Source of the DNA: Ptiloglossa arizonensis
Taxonomy: Eukaryota; Arthropoda; Insecta; Hymenoptera; Colletidae
Direction: 5' to 3'
Length of the DNA stretch: 64,000 bases
Assembly (NCBI RefSeq): GCF_051014685.1
Contig: NW_027479533.1
Coordinates: 39,109 to 103,108 of the forward strand
Positions within the stretch are counted from its first letter, which is position 1. Each line of letters begins with the position of its first letter. Positions 43,526 to 56,672 of the stretch are shown in pieces. Under the pieces are notes generated by a model. The model had not been told where the DNA came from. It was given only the letters and a program-made list of their open reading frames with translations, and searched no databases. The position numbers and the translations under genes are program-made.

Positions 43526-46500
43526 GTTATACGTAATATGTAATACGTTTTACGTTATAAGTTATACGTTATACGTTACACGTTATACGTTACTCCTTAT
43601 ACGTTATACGTTATACGTTATACGATATACGTTATACGTTATACGTTATACGTTATACGTTATACGGTATACGTTATACGTTAAACGTTATACGTTATAC
43701 GTTATACGTTATACGTTATACGTTATACGTTATACGATATACGTTGTACGTTATACGTTGTACGTTATACGTTATACGTTATACGTTATACGTTATACGT
43801 TATACGTTATACGTTATACGTTATACGTTATACGTTATACGTTATACGTTATACGTTATACGTTATACGTTATACGTTATACGTTATACGTTATACGTTA
43901 TACGTTATACGTTATACGTTATACGTTATACGTTATACGTTATACGTTATTCGTTATACGTTATACGTTATGCGTTATTCGTTATACGTTATGCGTTATA
44001 CGTTATGCGTTATACGTTATACGTTATACGTTATACGTTATACGTTTGACGTTATACGCTGTACGTTATTCGTTATACGTTATACGTTATGCGTTATGCG
44101 TTATACGTTATACGTTATACGTTATGCGTTATACGTTATACGTTATACGTTATACGTTATACGTTTGACGTTATACGCTGTACGTTATACGTTATACGTT
44201 GTACGTTATACGTTAAACGTTAGACGTTATATGTTATACGTTATACGTTGTACGTTATACGTTATATGTAATATGTAATACGTTATACGTTATACGCCGT
44301 ACGTTATACGTTACACGTTTAACGTTTTACGTTATGCGTTATACGTTATGCGTTATACGTTATACGTTATACGTAATACGTTATACGTTATACGTTATAC
44401 GTTATACGTTATACGTTATACGTTATACGTTATACGTTATACGTTATACGTTATACGTTACATGTTATACGTTTTACGTTATGCGTTATACGTTATGCGT
44501 TATACGTTATACGTTATACGTTATACGTTATACGTTATACGTTATACGTTATACGTTATACGTTATACGTTATTCGATATACGTTATACGTTATACGTTA
44601 TACGTTATACGTTATACGTTATACGTTATACGTTATACGTTATACGTTATACGTTATACGTTATACGTTATACGTTATACGTTATACGTTATACGTTATA
44701 CGTTACTCGTTATACGTTACTCGTTATACGTAATATGTAATGCGTTTTACGTTATACGTTATACGTTATACGTTATACGTTATACGTTATACGTTTGACG
44801 TTATACGTTATACGTTATACGTTATACGTTAAACGTTATACGTTATACGTTATACGTTATACGTTTGACGTTATACGCTGTACGTTATACGTTATGCGTT
44901 ATACGTTATACGTTATACGTTATACGTTATACGTTATACGTTATACGTTATACGTTATACGCTGTACGTTATACGTTATACGTTATACGTTATACGTTAT
45001 ACGTTATACGTTATACGTTATACGTTATACGTTATACGTTATACGATATACGTTGTACGTTATACGTTGTACGTTATACGTTATACGTTATACGTTATAC
45101 GTTATACGTTATACGTTATACGTTATACGTTATACGTTATACGTTATACGTTATACGTTATACGTTATACGTTATACGATATACGTTGTACGTTATACGT
45201 TGTACGTTATACGTTATACGTTATACGTTATACGTTATACGTTATACGTTGTACGTTATACGTTATACGTTATACGTTATACGTTATACGTTATACGTTA
45301 TACGTTATACGTTATACGTTATACGTTATACGTTATACGTTATACGTTATACGTTATACGTTATACGTTATACGTTATACGTTATACGTTATACGTTATA
45401 CGTTATACGTTAAACGTTATACGTTATACGTTATACGTTATACGATATACGTTGTACGTTATACGTTGTACGTTATACGTTATACGTTATACGTTATACG
45501 TTATACGTTATACGTTATACGTTATACGTTATACGTTATGCGTTATGCGTTATACGTTATACGTTATGCGTTATACGTTATACGTTTGACGTTATACGTT
45601 ATACGTTATACGTTATACGTTATACGCTGTACGTTATACGTTATACGTTATACGTTATACGTTATACGTTATACGTTATACGTTATACGTTATACGTTAT
45701 ACGTTATACGATATACGTTGTACGTTATACGTTGTACGTTATACGTTATACGTTATACGTTATACGTTATACGTTATACGTTATACGTTATACGTTATAC
45801 GTTATACGTTATACGTTATACGTTATACGTTATACGTTATACGTTATACGTTATACGTTATACGTTATACGATATACGTTGTACGTTATACGTTGTACGT
45901 TATACGTTATACGTTATACGTTATACGTTGTACGTTATACGTTATATGTAATATGTAATACGTTATACGTTATACGTTATACGTTATACGTTACATGTTA
46001 TACGTTTTACGTTATGCGTTATACGTTATGCGTTATACGTTATACGTTATACGTTATACGTTATACGTTATACATTATACGTTATACGTTATACGTTATA
46101 CGTTATTCGTTATACGTTATACGTTATACGTTATACGTTATACGTTATACGTTATACGTTATACGTTATACGTTATACGTTAAACGTTATACGTTATACG
46201 TTATGCGTTATACGTTACACGTTATACGTTACTTGTTATACGTAATATGTAATACGTTTTACGTTATAAGTTATACGTTATACGTTACACGTTATACGTT
46301 ACTCCTTATACGTTATACGTTATACGTTATACGATATACGTTATACGTTATACGTTATACGTTATACGTTATACGGTATACGTTATACGTTAAACGTTAT
46401 ACGTTATACGTTATACGTTATACGTTATACGTTATACGATATACGTTGTACGTTATACGTTGTACGTTATACGTTATACGTTATACGTTATACGTTATAC

Positions 46501-48217
46501 GTTATACGTTATACGTTATACGTTATACGTTATACGATATACGTTATACGTTATACGTTATGCGTTATATGATATACGTTATACGTTATACGTTATACGT
46601 TAGACGTTGTAGGTTATACGTTAAACGTTTTACGTTATACGTTATACGTTATACGATATACGTTACACGTTATACGTTATGCGTTATAGGATATACGTTA
46701 TACGTTAAACGTTATACGTTATACGTTATACGTTATACGTTATACGTTATACGTTTGACGTTATACGCTGTACGTTATACGATATACGTTATACGTTATA
46801 CGTTATACGTTATACGTTATACGTTATACGTTATACGTTATACGTTATACGTTATACGCTGTACGTTATACGTTATACGTTATACGTTATACGTTATACG
46901 TTATACGTTATACGTTATACGTTATACGATATACGTTGTACGTTATACGTTGTACGTTATACGTTATACGTTATACGTTATACGTTATACGTTATACGTT
47001 ATACGTTATACGTTATACGTTATACGTTATACGATATACGTTATACGTTATACGTTATGCGTTATATGATATACGTTATACGTTATACGTTATACGTTAG
47101 ACGTTGTAGGTTATACGTTAAACGTTTTACGTTATACGTTATACGTTATACGATATACGTTACACGTTATACGTTATGCGTTATAGGATATACGTTATAC
47201 GTTAAACGTTATACGTTATACGTTATACGTTATACGTTATACGTTATACGTTTGACGTTATACGCTGTACGTTATACGTTATACGTTATACGTTATACGT
47301 TATACGTTATACGTTATACGTTATACGTTATACGTTATACGTTATACGCTGTACGTTATACGTTATACGTTATACGCTGTACGTTATACGTTATACGTTA
47401 TACGTTATACGTTATACGTTATACGTTATACGTTATACGATATACGTTGTACGTTATACGTTGTACGTTATACGTTATACGTTATACGTTATACGTTATA
47501 CGTTATACGTTGTACGTTATACGTTATACGTTATACGTTATACGTTATACGTTATACGTTATACGTTATACGTTATACGTTATACGTTATACGTTATACG
47601 TTATACGTTATACGTTATACGTTATACGTTATACGTTATACGTTATACGTTATACGTTATACGTTATACGTTATACGTTAAACGTTATACGTTATACGAT
47701 ATACGTTGTACGATATACGTTGTACGTTATACGTTGTACGTTATACGTTGTACGTTATACGTTGTACGTTATACGTTATACGTTATACGTTATACGTTAT
47801 ACGTTATACGTTATACGTTATACGTTATACGTTATACGTTATACGTTATACGTTATACGTTATACGTTATACGTTACTCGTTATACGTTACTCGTTATAC
47901 GTAATATGTAATGCGTTTTACGTTATACGTTATACGTTATACGTTATACGTTATACGTTATACGTTATACGTTACTCGTTATACGTTACTCGTTATACGT
48001 AATATGTAATGCGTTTTACGTTATACGTTATACGTTATACGTTATACGTTATACGTTATACGTTATACGTTATACGTTATACGTTATACGTTATACGTTT
48101 GACGTTATACGTTATACGTTATACGTTATACGTTAAACGTTATACGTTATACGTTATACGTTATACGTTTGACGTTATACGCTGTACGTTATACGTTATA
48201 TGTTATACGTTATACGT
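43526..48217 (+). repeat. Part of a 7.9-8.0-kb superrepeat, copy 2
   Basis: This is the partner of 35,560-40,310. The copy is cut off abruptly at 48,217, where subfamily A sequence begins, so the second superunit is incomplete. Near its end the motif with two closely spaced TTACTCG units occurs twice about 98 bp apart (about 47,875 and 47,970), as it does at 39,965 and 40,065. Confidence 0.75.
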
Positions 48218-51200
48218 TACTTGTTATACGTTATACGTTTTACGTTATACGTTATATGTAATATGTAATACGTTATACGTTATACGCCATACGTTATACG
48301 TTACACGTTTAACGTTTTACGTTGTGCGTTATACGTTATGCGTTATACGTTATACGTTATACGTAATACGTTATACGTTATACGTTATACGTTATACGTT
48401 CTACGTTATACGTTATACGTTATACGTTATACGCTATACGCTAAACGTTATACGTTATACGTTATGCGTTATACGTTATAGGTTATACGCTATGCGTTAT
48501 ACGTTATACGTTATACGTTTGACGTTATACGTTATACGTTATACGTTATACGTTATACGTTATACGTTATACGTTGTACGTTATACGTTTAACGTTAGAC
48601 GTTATACGTTCTACGTTATACGTTATACGTTATACGTTATACGCTATACGCTAAACGTTATACGTTATACGTTATGCGTTATACGTTATAGGTTATACGC
48701 TATGCGTTATACGTTATACGTTGTACGTTATACGTTGTACGTTATACGTTATACGTTATACGTTATACGTTGTACGTTATACGTCATATGTAATATGTAA
48801 TACGTTATACGTTATACGTTATACGTTATACGTTATACGTTACATGTTATACGTTTTACGTTACGCGTTATACGTTATGCGTTATACGTTATACGTTATA
48901 CGTTATACGTTATACGTTATACATTATACGTTATACGTTATACGTTATACGTTATTCGTTATACGTTATACGTTATACGTTATACGTTATACGTTATACG
49001 TTATACGTTATACGTTATACGTTATACGTTAAACGTTATACGTTATACGTTATGCGTTATACGTTACACGTTATACGTTACTTGTTATACGTTATACGTT
49101 TTACGTTATACGTTATATGTAATATGTAATACGTTATACGTTATACGCCATACGTTATACGTTACACGTTTAACGTTTTACGTTGTGCGTTATACGTTAT
49201 GCGTTATACGTTATACGTTATACGTAATACGTTATACGTTATACGTTATACGTTATACGTTCTACGTTATACGTTATACGTTATACGTTATACGCTATAC
49301 GCTAAACGTTATACGTTATACGTTATGCGTTATACGTTATAGGTTATACGCTATGCGTTATACGTTATACGTTATACGTTTGACGTTATACGTTATACGT
49401 TATACGTTATACGTTATACGTTATACGTTATACGTTGTACGTTATACGTTTAACGTTAGACGTTATATGTTATACGTTATACGTTTTACGTTATACGTTA
49501 TATGTAATATGTAATACGTTATACGTTATACGCCATACGTTATACGTTACACGTTTAACGTTTTACGTTGTGCGTTATACGTTATGCGTTATACGTTATA
49601 CGTTATACGTAATACGTTATACGTTATACGTTATACGTTATACGTTCTACGTTATACGTTATACGTTATACGTTATACGCTATACGCTAAACGTTATACG
49701 TTATACGTTATGCGTTATACGTTATAGGTTATACGCTATGCGTTATACGTTATACGTTATACGTTTGACGTTATACGTTATACGTTATACGTTATACGTT
49801 ATACGTTATACGTTATACGTTATACGTCATACGTTATACGTTATACGTTATACGTTATTCGTTATACGTTATACGTTATACGTTATGCGTTATACGTTAT
49901 ACGTTATACGTTATGCGTTATACGTTATACGTTATACGTTATACGTTATACGTTTGACGTTATACGCTGTACGTTATACGTTATACGTTATACGTTATAC
50001 GTTATACGTTATACGTTATACGTTATACGTTATACGTTAAACGTTATACGTTATACGTTATACGTTATACGATATACGTTATACGTTATACGTTATACGT
50101 TATACGTTATACGTTATACGTTATGCGTTATACGCTATACGTTATGTGTTATAGGATATACGTTATACGTTGTACGTTATACGTTATACGTTATACGTTA
50201 TACGTTATACGTTATACGTTATACGTTATTCGTTATACGTTATACGTTGTACGTTATACGTTATACGTTATACGTTATACGTTATACGTTATACGCTATA
50301 CGTTAAACGTTATACGTTATACGTTATGCGTTATACGTTATAGGTTATACGTTATGCGTTATACGTTATACGTTATACGTTATACGTTTGAGGTTATACG
50401 CTGTACGTTATTCGTTATACGTTATACGTTAAGCGTTATGCGTTATACGTTATACGTTATACGTTATACGTTATGCGTTATACGTTATACGTTATACGTT
50501 ATACGTTATACGTTTGACGTTATACGCTGTACGTTATACGTTATACGTTATACGTTATACGTTATACGTTATACGTTATACGTTATACGTCATACGTTAT
50601 ACGTTATACGTTATACGTTATTCGTTATACGTTATACGTTATGCGTTATTCGTTATACGTTATGCGTTATACGTTATGCGTTATACGTTATACGTTATAC
50701 GTTATACGTTATACGTTTGACGTTATACGCTGTACGTTATTCGTTATACGTTATACGTTAAGCGTTATGCGTTATACGTTATACGTTATACGTTATGCGT
50801 TATACGTTATACGTTATACGTTATACGTTATACGTTTGACGTTATACGCTGTACGTTATACGTTATACGTTATACGTTATACGTTATACGTTATACGTTA
50901 TACGTTATACGTTATACGTTATACGTTATACGTTATACGTTATACGTTATACGTTATACGTTATACGTTATACGTTATACGTTATACGTTATACGTTATA
51001 CGTTATACGTTATACGTTATACGTTATACGTTATACGTTATACGTTATACGTTATACGTTATACGTTGTACGTTATACGTTAAACGTTAGACGTTATATG
51101 TTATACGTTATACGTTGTACGTTATACGTTATATGTAATATGTAATACGTTATACGTTATACGCCATACGTTATACGTTACACGTTTAACGTTTTACGTT

Positions 51201-54200
51201 ATGCTTTATACGTTATGCGTTATACGTTATACGTTATACGTTATACGTTATACGTTATACGTTATACGTTATACGTTATACGTTATACGTTATACGTTAT
51301 ACGTTATACGTTATACGTTATACGTTATACGTTATACGTTATACGTTATACGTTATACGTTATACGTTATACGTTATACGTTATACGTTATACGTTATAC
51401 GTTATACGTTATACGTTAAACGTTATACGTTATACGTTATACGTTATACGATATACGTTGTACGTTATACGTTGTACGTTATACGTTATACGTTATACGT
51501 TATACGTTATACGTTATACGTTATACGTTATACGTTATACGTTATGCGTTATGCGTTATACGTTATACGTTATGCGTTATACGTTATACGTTTGACGTTA
51601 TACGTTATACGTTATACGTTATACGTTATACGCTGTACGTTATACGTTATACGTTATACGTTATACGTTATACGTTATACGTTATACGTTATACGTTATA
51701 CGTTATACGTTATACGATATACGTTGTACGTTATACGTTGTACGTTATACGTTATACGTTATACGTTATACGTTATACGTTATACGTTATACGTTATACG
51801 TTATACGTTATACGTTATACGTTATACGTTAAACGTTATACGTTATACGTTATACGTTATACGTTTGACGTTATACGCTGTACGTTATACGTTATACGTT
51901 ATACGTTATACGTTATACGTTATACGTTATACGTTATACGTTATACGTTATACGTTATACGCTGTACGTTATACGTTATACGTTATACGTTATACGTTAT
52001 ACGTTACACGTTATACGTTATACGTTATACGTTATACTTTATACGATATACGTTGTACGTTATATGATATACGTTGTACGTTATACGTTGTACGTTATAC
52101 GTTATACGTTATACGTTATACGTTATACGTTATACGTTGTACGTTATACGTTATACGTTATACGTTATACGTTATACGTTATACGTTATACGTTATACGT
52201 TATACGTTATACGTTATACGTTATACGTTATACGTTATACGTTATACGTTATACGTTATACGTTATACGTTATACGTTATACGTTATACGTTATACGTTA
52301 TACGTTAAACGTTATACGTTATACGTTATACGTTATACGATATACGTTGTACGTTATACGTTGTACGTTATACGTTATACGTTATACGTTATACGTTATA
52401 CGTTATACGTTATACGTTATACGTTATACGTTATGCGTTATGCGTTATACGTTATACGTTATGCGTTATACGTTATACGTTATACGTTATACGTTATACG
52501 ATATACGTTGTACGTTATACGTTGTACGTTATACGTTATACGTTATACGTTATACGTTGTACGTTATACGTTATATGTAATATGTAATACGTTATACGTT
52601 ATACGTTATACGTTATACGTTACATGTTATACGTTTTACGTTATGCGTTATACGTTATGCGTTATACGTTATACGTTATACGTTATACGTTATACGTTAT
52701 ACATTATACGTTATACGTTATACGTTATACGTTATTCGTTATACGTTATACGTTATACGTTATACGTTATACGTTATACGTTATACGTTATACGTTATAC
52801 GTTATACGTTATACGTTATACGTTAAACGTTATACGTTATACGTTATGCGTTATACGTTACACGTTATACGTTACTTGTTATACGTAATATGTAATACGT
52901 TTTACGTTATAAGTTAAACGTTAGACGTTATATGTTATACGTTATTCGTTTTACGTTATACGTTATATGTAATATGTAATACGTTATACGTTATACGCCA
53001 TACGTTATACGTTACACGTTTAACGTTTTACGTTGTGCGTTATACGTTATGCGTTATACGTTATACGTTATACGTAATACGTTATACGTTATACGTTATA
53101 CGTTATACGTTCTACGTTATACGTTATACGTTATACGTTATACGCTATACGCTAAACGTTATACGTTATACGTTATGCGTTATACGTTATAGGTTATACG
53201 CTATGCGTTATACGTTATACGTTATACGTTTGACGTTATACGTTATACGTTATACGTTATACGTTATACGTTATACGTTATACGTCATACGTTATACGTT
53301 ATACGTTATACGTTATTCGTTATACGTTATACGTTATACGTTATGCGTTATACGTTATACGTTATACGTTATGCGTTATACGTTATACGTTATACGTTAT
53401 ACGTTATACGTTTGACGTTATACGCTGTACGTTATACGTTATACGTTATACGTTATACGTTATACGTTATACGTTATACGTTATACGTTATACGTTAAAC
53501 GTTATACGTTATACGTTATACGTTATACGATATACGTTATACGTTATACGTTATACGTTATACGTTATACGTTATACGTTATGCGTTATACGCTATACGT
53601 TATGTGTTATAGGATATACGTTATACGTTGTACGTTATACGTTATACGTTATACGTTATACGTTATACGTTATACGTTGTACGTTATACGTTAAACGTTA
53701 GACGTTATATGTTATACGTTATACGTTGTACGTTATACGTTATATGTAATATGTAATACGTTATACGTTATACGCCGTACGTTATACGTTACACGTTTAA
53801 CGTTTTACGTTATGCGTTATACGTTATGCGTTATACGTTATACGTTATACGTAATACGTTATACGTTATACGTTATACGTTATACGTTATACGTTATACA
53901 TTATTCGTTATACGTTATACGTTGTACGTTATACGTTATACGTTATACGTTATACGTTATACGTTATACGCTATACGTTAAACGTTATACGTTATACGTT
54001 ATGCGTTATACGTTATAGGTTATACGTTATGCGTTATACGTTATACGTTATACGTTATACGTTTGAGGTTATACGCTGTACGTTATTCGTTATACGTTAT
54101 ACGTTAAGCGTTATGCGTTATACGTTATACGTTATACGTTATGCGTTATACGTTATACGTTATACGTTATACGTTATACGTCATACGTTTGACGTTATAC

Positions 54201-56672
54201 GCTGTACGTTATACGTTATACGTTATACGTTATACGTTATACGTTATACGTTATACGTCATACGTTATACGTTATACGTTATACGTTATTCGTTATACGT
54301 TATACGTTATGCGTTATTCGTTATACGTTATGCGTTATACGTTATGCGTTATACGTTATACGTTATACGTTATACGTTATACGTTTGACGTTATACGCTG
54401 TACGTTATTCGTTATACGTTATACGTTAAGCGTTATGCGTTATACGTTATACGTTATACGTTATGCGTTATACGTTATACGTTATACGTTATACGTTATA
54501 CGTTTGACGTTATACGCTGTACGTTATACGTTATACGTTATACGTTATACGTTATACGTTATACGTTATACGTTATACGTTATACGTTATACGTTATACG
54601 TTATACGTTATACGTTATACGTTATACGTTATACGTTATACGTTATACGTTATACGTTATACGTTATACGTTATACGTTATACGTTATACGTTGTACGTT
54701 ATACGTTAAACGTTAGACGTTATATGTTATACGTTATACGTTGTACGTTATACGTTATATGTAATATGTAATACGTTATACGTTATACGCCATACGTTAT
54801 ACGTTACACGTTTAACGTTTTACGTTATGCTTTATACGTTATGCGTTATACGTTATACGTTATACGTTATACGTTATACGTTATACGTTATACGTTATAC
54901 GTTATACGTTATACGTTATACGTTACACGTTATTCGTTATACGTTATACGTTATACGTTATACGTTATACGTTGTACGTTATACGTTATATGTAATATGT
55001 AATACGTTATACGTTATACGCCATACGTTATACGTTACACGTTTAACGTTTTACGTTATGCTTTATACGTTATGCGTTATACGTTATACGTTATATGTTA
55101 TACGTTATACGTTATACGTTATACGTTATACGTTATACGTTATACGTTATACGTTATACGTTATACGTTATACGTTATACGTTATACGTTATACGTTATA
55201 CGTTATACGTTACTCGTTATACGTAATATGTAATGCGTTTTACGTTATAAGTTATACGTTATACGTTATACGTTATACGTTACTCGTTACACGTAATATG
55301 TAATACGTTTTACGTTTTACGTTATTCGTTATACGTTATACGATATACGTTATACGTTATACGTCGTACGTTATACGTTATACGTTATATGTTATACGTT
55401 GTACGTTATACGTTAAACGTTAGACGTTATATGTTATACGTTATACGTTGTACGTTATACGTTATATGTAATATGTAATACGTTATACATTATACGCTAT
55501 ACGTTATAGGTTACATGTTATACGTTTTACGTTATGCGTTATACGTTATGCGTTATACGTTATACGTTATACGTTATACGTTATACGTTATACGTTATAC
55601 GTTATACGTTATACGTTATACGTTATTCGTTATACGTTATACGTTATACGTTATACGTTATACGTTATACGTTATACGTTATACGTTATACGTTATACGT
55701 TATACGTTATACGTTATACGTTATACGTTATACGTTATACGTTATACGTTAGACGTTACTCGTTATACGTTACTCGTTATACGTAATATGTAATGCGTTT
55801 TACGTTATACGTTATACGTTATACGTTATACGTTATACGTTATATGTTATACGTTATACGTTATACGTTATACGTTATACGTTTGACGTTATACGTTATA
55901 CGTTATACGTTATACGTTAAACGTTATACGTTATACGTTATACGTTATACGATATACGTTATACGTTATACGTTGTATGTTATACATTATACGTTATACG
56001 TTATACGTTGTACGTTATACATTAAACGTTAGACGTTATATGTTATACGTTATACGTTGTACGTTATACGTTATATGTAATATGTAATACGTTATACGTT
56101 ATACGCTATACGTTATACGTTACATGTTATACGTTTTACGTTATGCGTTATACGTTATGCGTTATACGTTATACGTTATACGTTATACGTTATACGTTAT
56201 ACGTTATACGTTATACGTTATACGTTATACGTTATACGTTATTCGTTATACGTTATACGTTATACGTTATACGTTATACGTTATACGTTATACGTTATAC
56301 GTTATACGTTATACGTTATACGTTATACGTTATACGTTATACGTTATACGTTATACGTTATACGTTATACGTTATACGTTACACGTTATACGTTACTTGT
56401 TATACGTAATATGTAATACGTTTTACGTTATATGTTATACGTTATACGTTAAACGTTATACGTTATACGTTATACGTTATACGATATACGTTGTACGTTA
56501 TACGTTGTACGTTATACGTTATACGTTATACGTTATACGTTATACGTTATACGTTATACGTTATACGTTATACGTTATACGTTATACGTTATACGTTATA
56601 CGTTATTCGTTATACGTTATACGTTATACGTTATACGTTATACGTTATACGTTATACGTTATACGTTATACG
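48218..56672 (+). repeat. Heptamer satellite, subfamily A', clean part
   Basis: Subfamily A landmarks return, with TTTGAGG at 50,387 and 54,062 and CGCCATACG plus TTGTGCG blocks near 48,290, 49,150, 49,540 and 53,000. The segment from about 53,700 is a diverged copy of about 9,500 onward. Matching offsets are 44,204 bp (9,538 and 53,742), 44,225 bp (10,532 and 54,757) and 44,729 bp (10,735 and 55,464). Each equals 7n+6, which carries the single slip at 14,009. The jump of 504 bp shows 72 extra heptamers here, around 54,800-55,380. Phase is perfect until 56,672. There is no gene. Confidence 0.92.

Larger units (their letters stand above)
15000..48217 (+). repeat. Heptamer satellite, subfamily B core
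   Basis: This is about 33 kb of the same TACGTTA unit with a different set of landmark blocks. A block of about 110 bp runs from TTAGACG through TTGTAGG, TTAAACG, TTTTACG, ATATACG, TTACACG and TTATAGG. It occurs 11 times and only here: 16,024; 19,615; 22,443; 23,913; 26,713; 29,562; 32,544; 38,669; 39,166; 46,600; 47,097. Another very frequent mark is an ATATACG unit followed by two TTGTACG units with one consensus unit between them. The longest run of perfect units I noticed in the window is 33,867-34,090 (32 heptamers). The right edge is sharp: the match of 48,009 onward to 40,099 onward stops at TTACTTG (48,218). There is no gene. Confidence 0.92.
14..56088 (+). repeat. Dispersed landmark block with two TATGTAA steps
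   Basis: A block of two consecutive degenerate units (ATATGTAATATGTAAT) is the clearest recurrent landmark. I located 39 copies starting at 14, 1085, 1869, 2352, 3479, 3962, 5320, 6279, 8159, 9538, 10532, 10735, 11344, 13080, 13689, 14570, 15214, 18231, 21780, 26050, 28899, 31881, 34653, 36277, 38006, 43235, 44264, 45944, 48254, 49115, 49500, 51131, 52573, 52965, 53742, 54757, 54988, 55464 and 56073. Spacings range from about 200 bp to 5.2 kb, so there is no single higher-order period. What follows the block differs by subfamily: CGCCATACG or CGCCGTACG types lead to TTTAACG and TTTTACG units, whereas CTATACG or consensus types lead to TTACATG. A shorter relative after TTACTTG or TTACTCG is not counted. 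Coordinates span the first to last copy, not a continuous feature. Confidence 0.85.

Noticed and set aside
98..56672. Dozens of long forward reading frames encoding YTLYVIR repeats
   Set aside because: They are the unavoidable translation of a stop-free 7-bp repeat in three frames, start at chance ATG codons made by TTATGCG or TTGTACG variants, overlap one another in all frames and show no codon-level constraint.
1..56672. CRISPR array
   Set aside because: There are no spacers: units are 7 bp and directly contiguous, with no unique sequence between repeats and no cas genes.
1..56672. Telomeric repeat
   Set aside because: The unit does not resemble TTAGG, TTAGGG or the G-rich variants known to me, lacks a G-rich strand, and holds complex block duplications and a mariner. 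A subtelomeric location is possible but unsupported.
1..56672. Centromere protein B box
   Set aside because: I found no match to the CENP-B box core in the heptamer or its landmark blocks.
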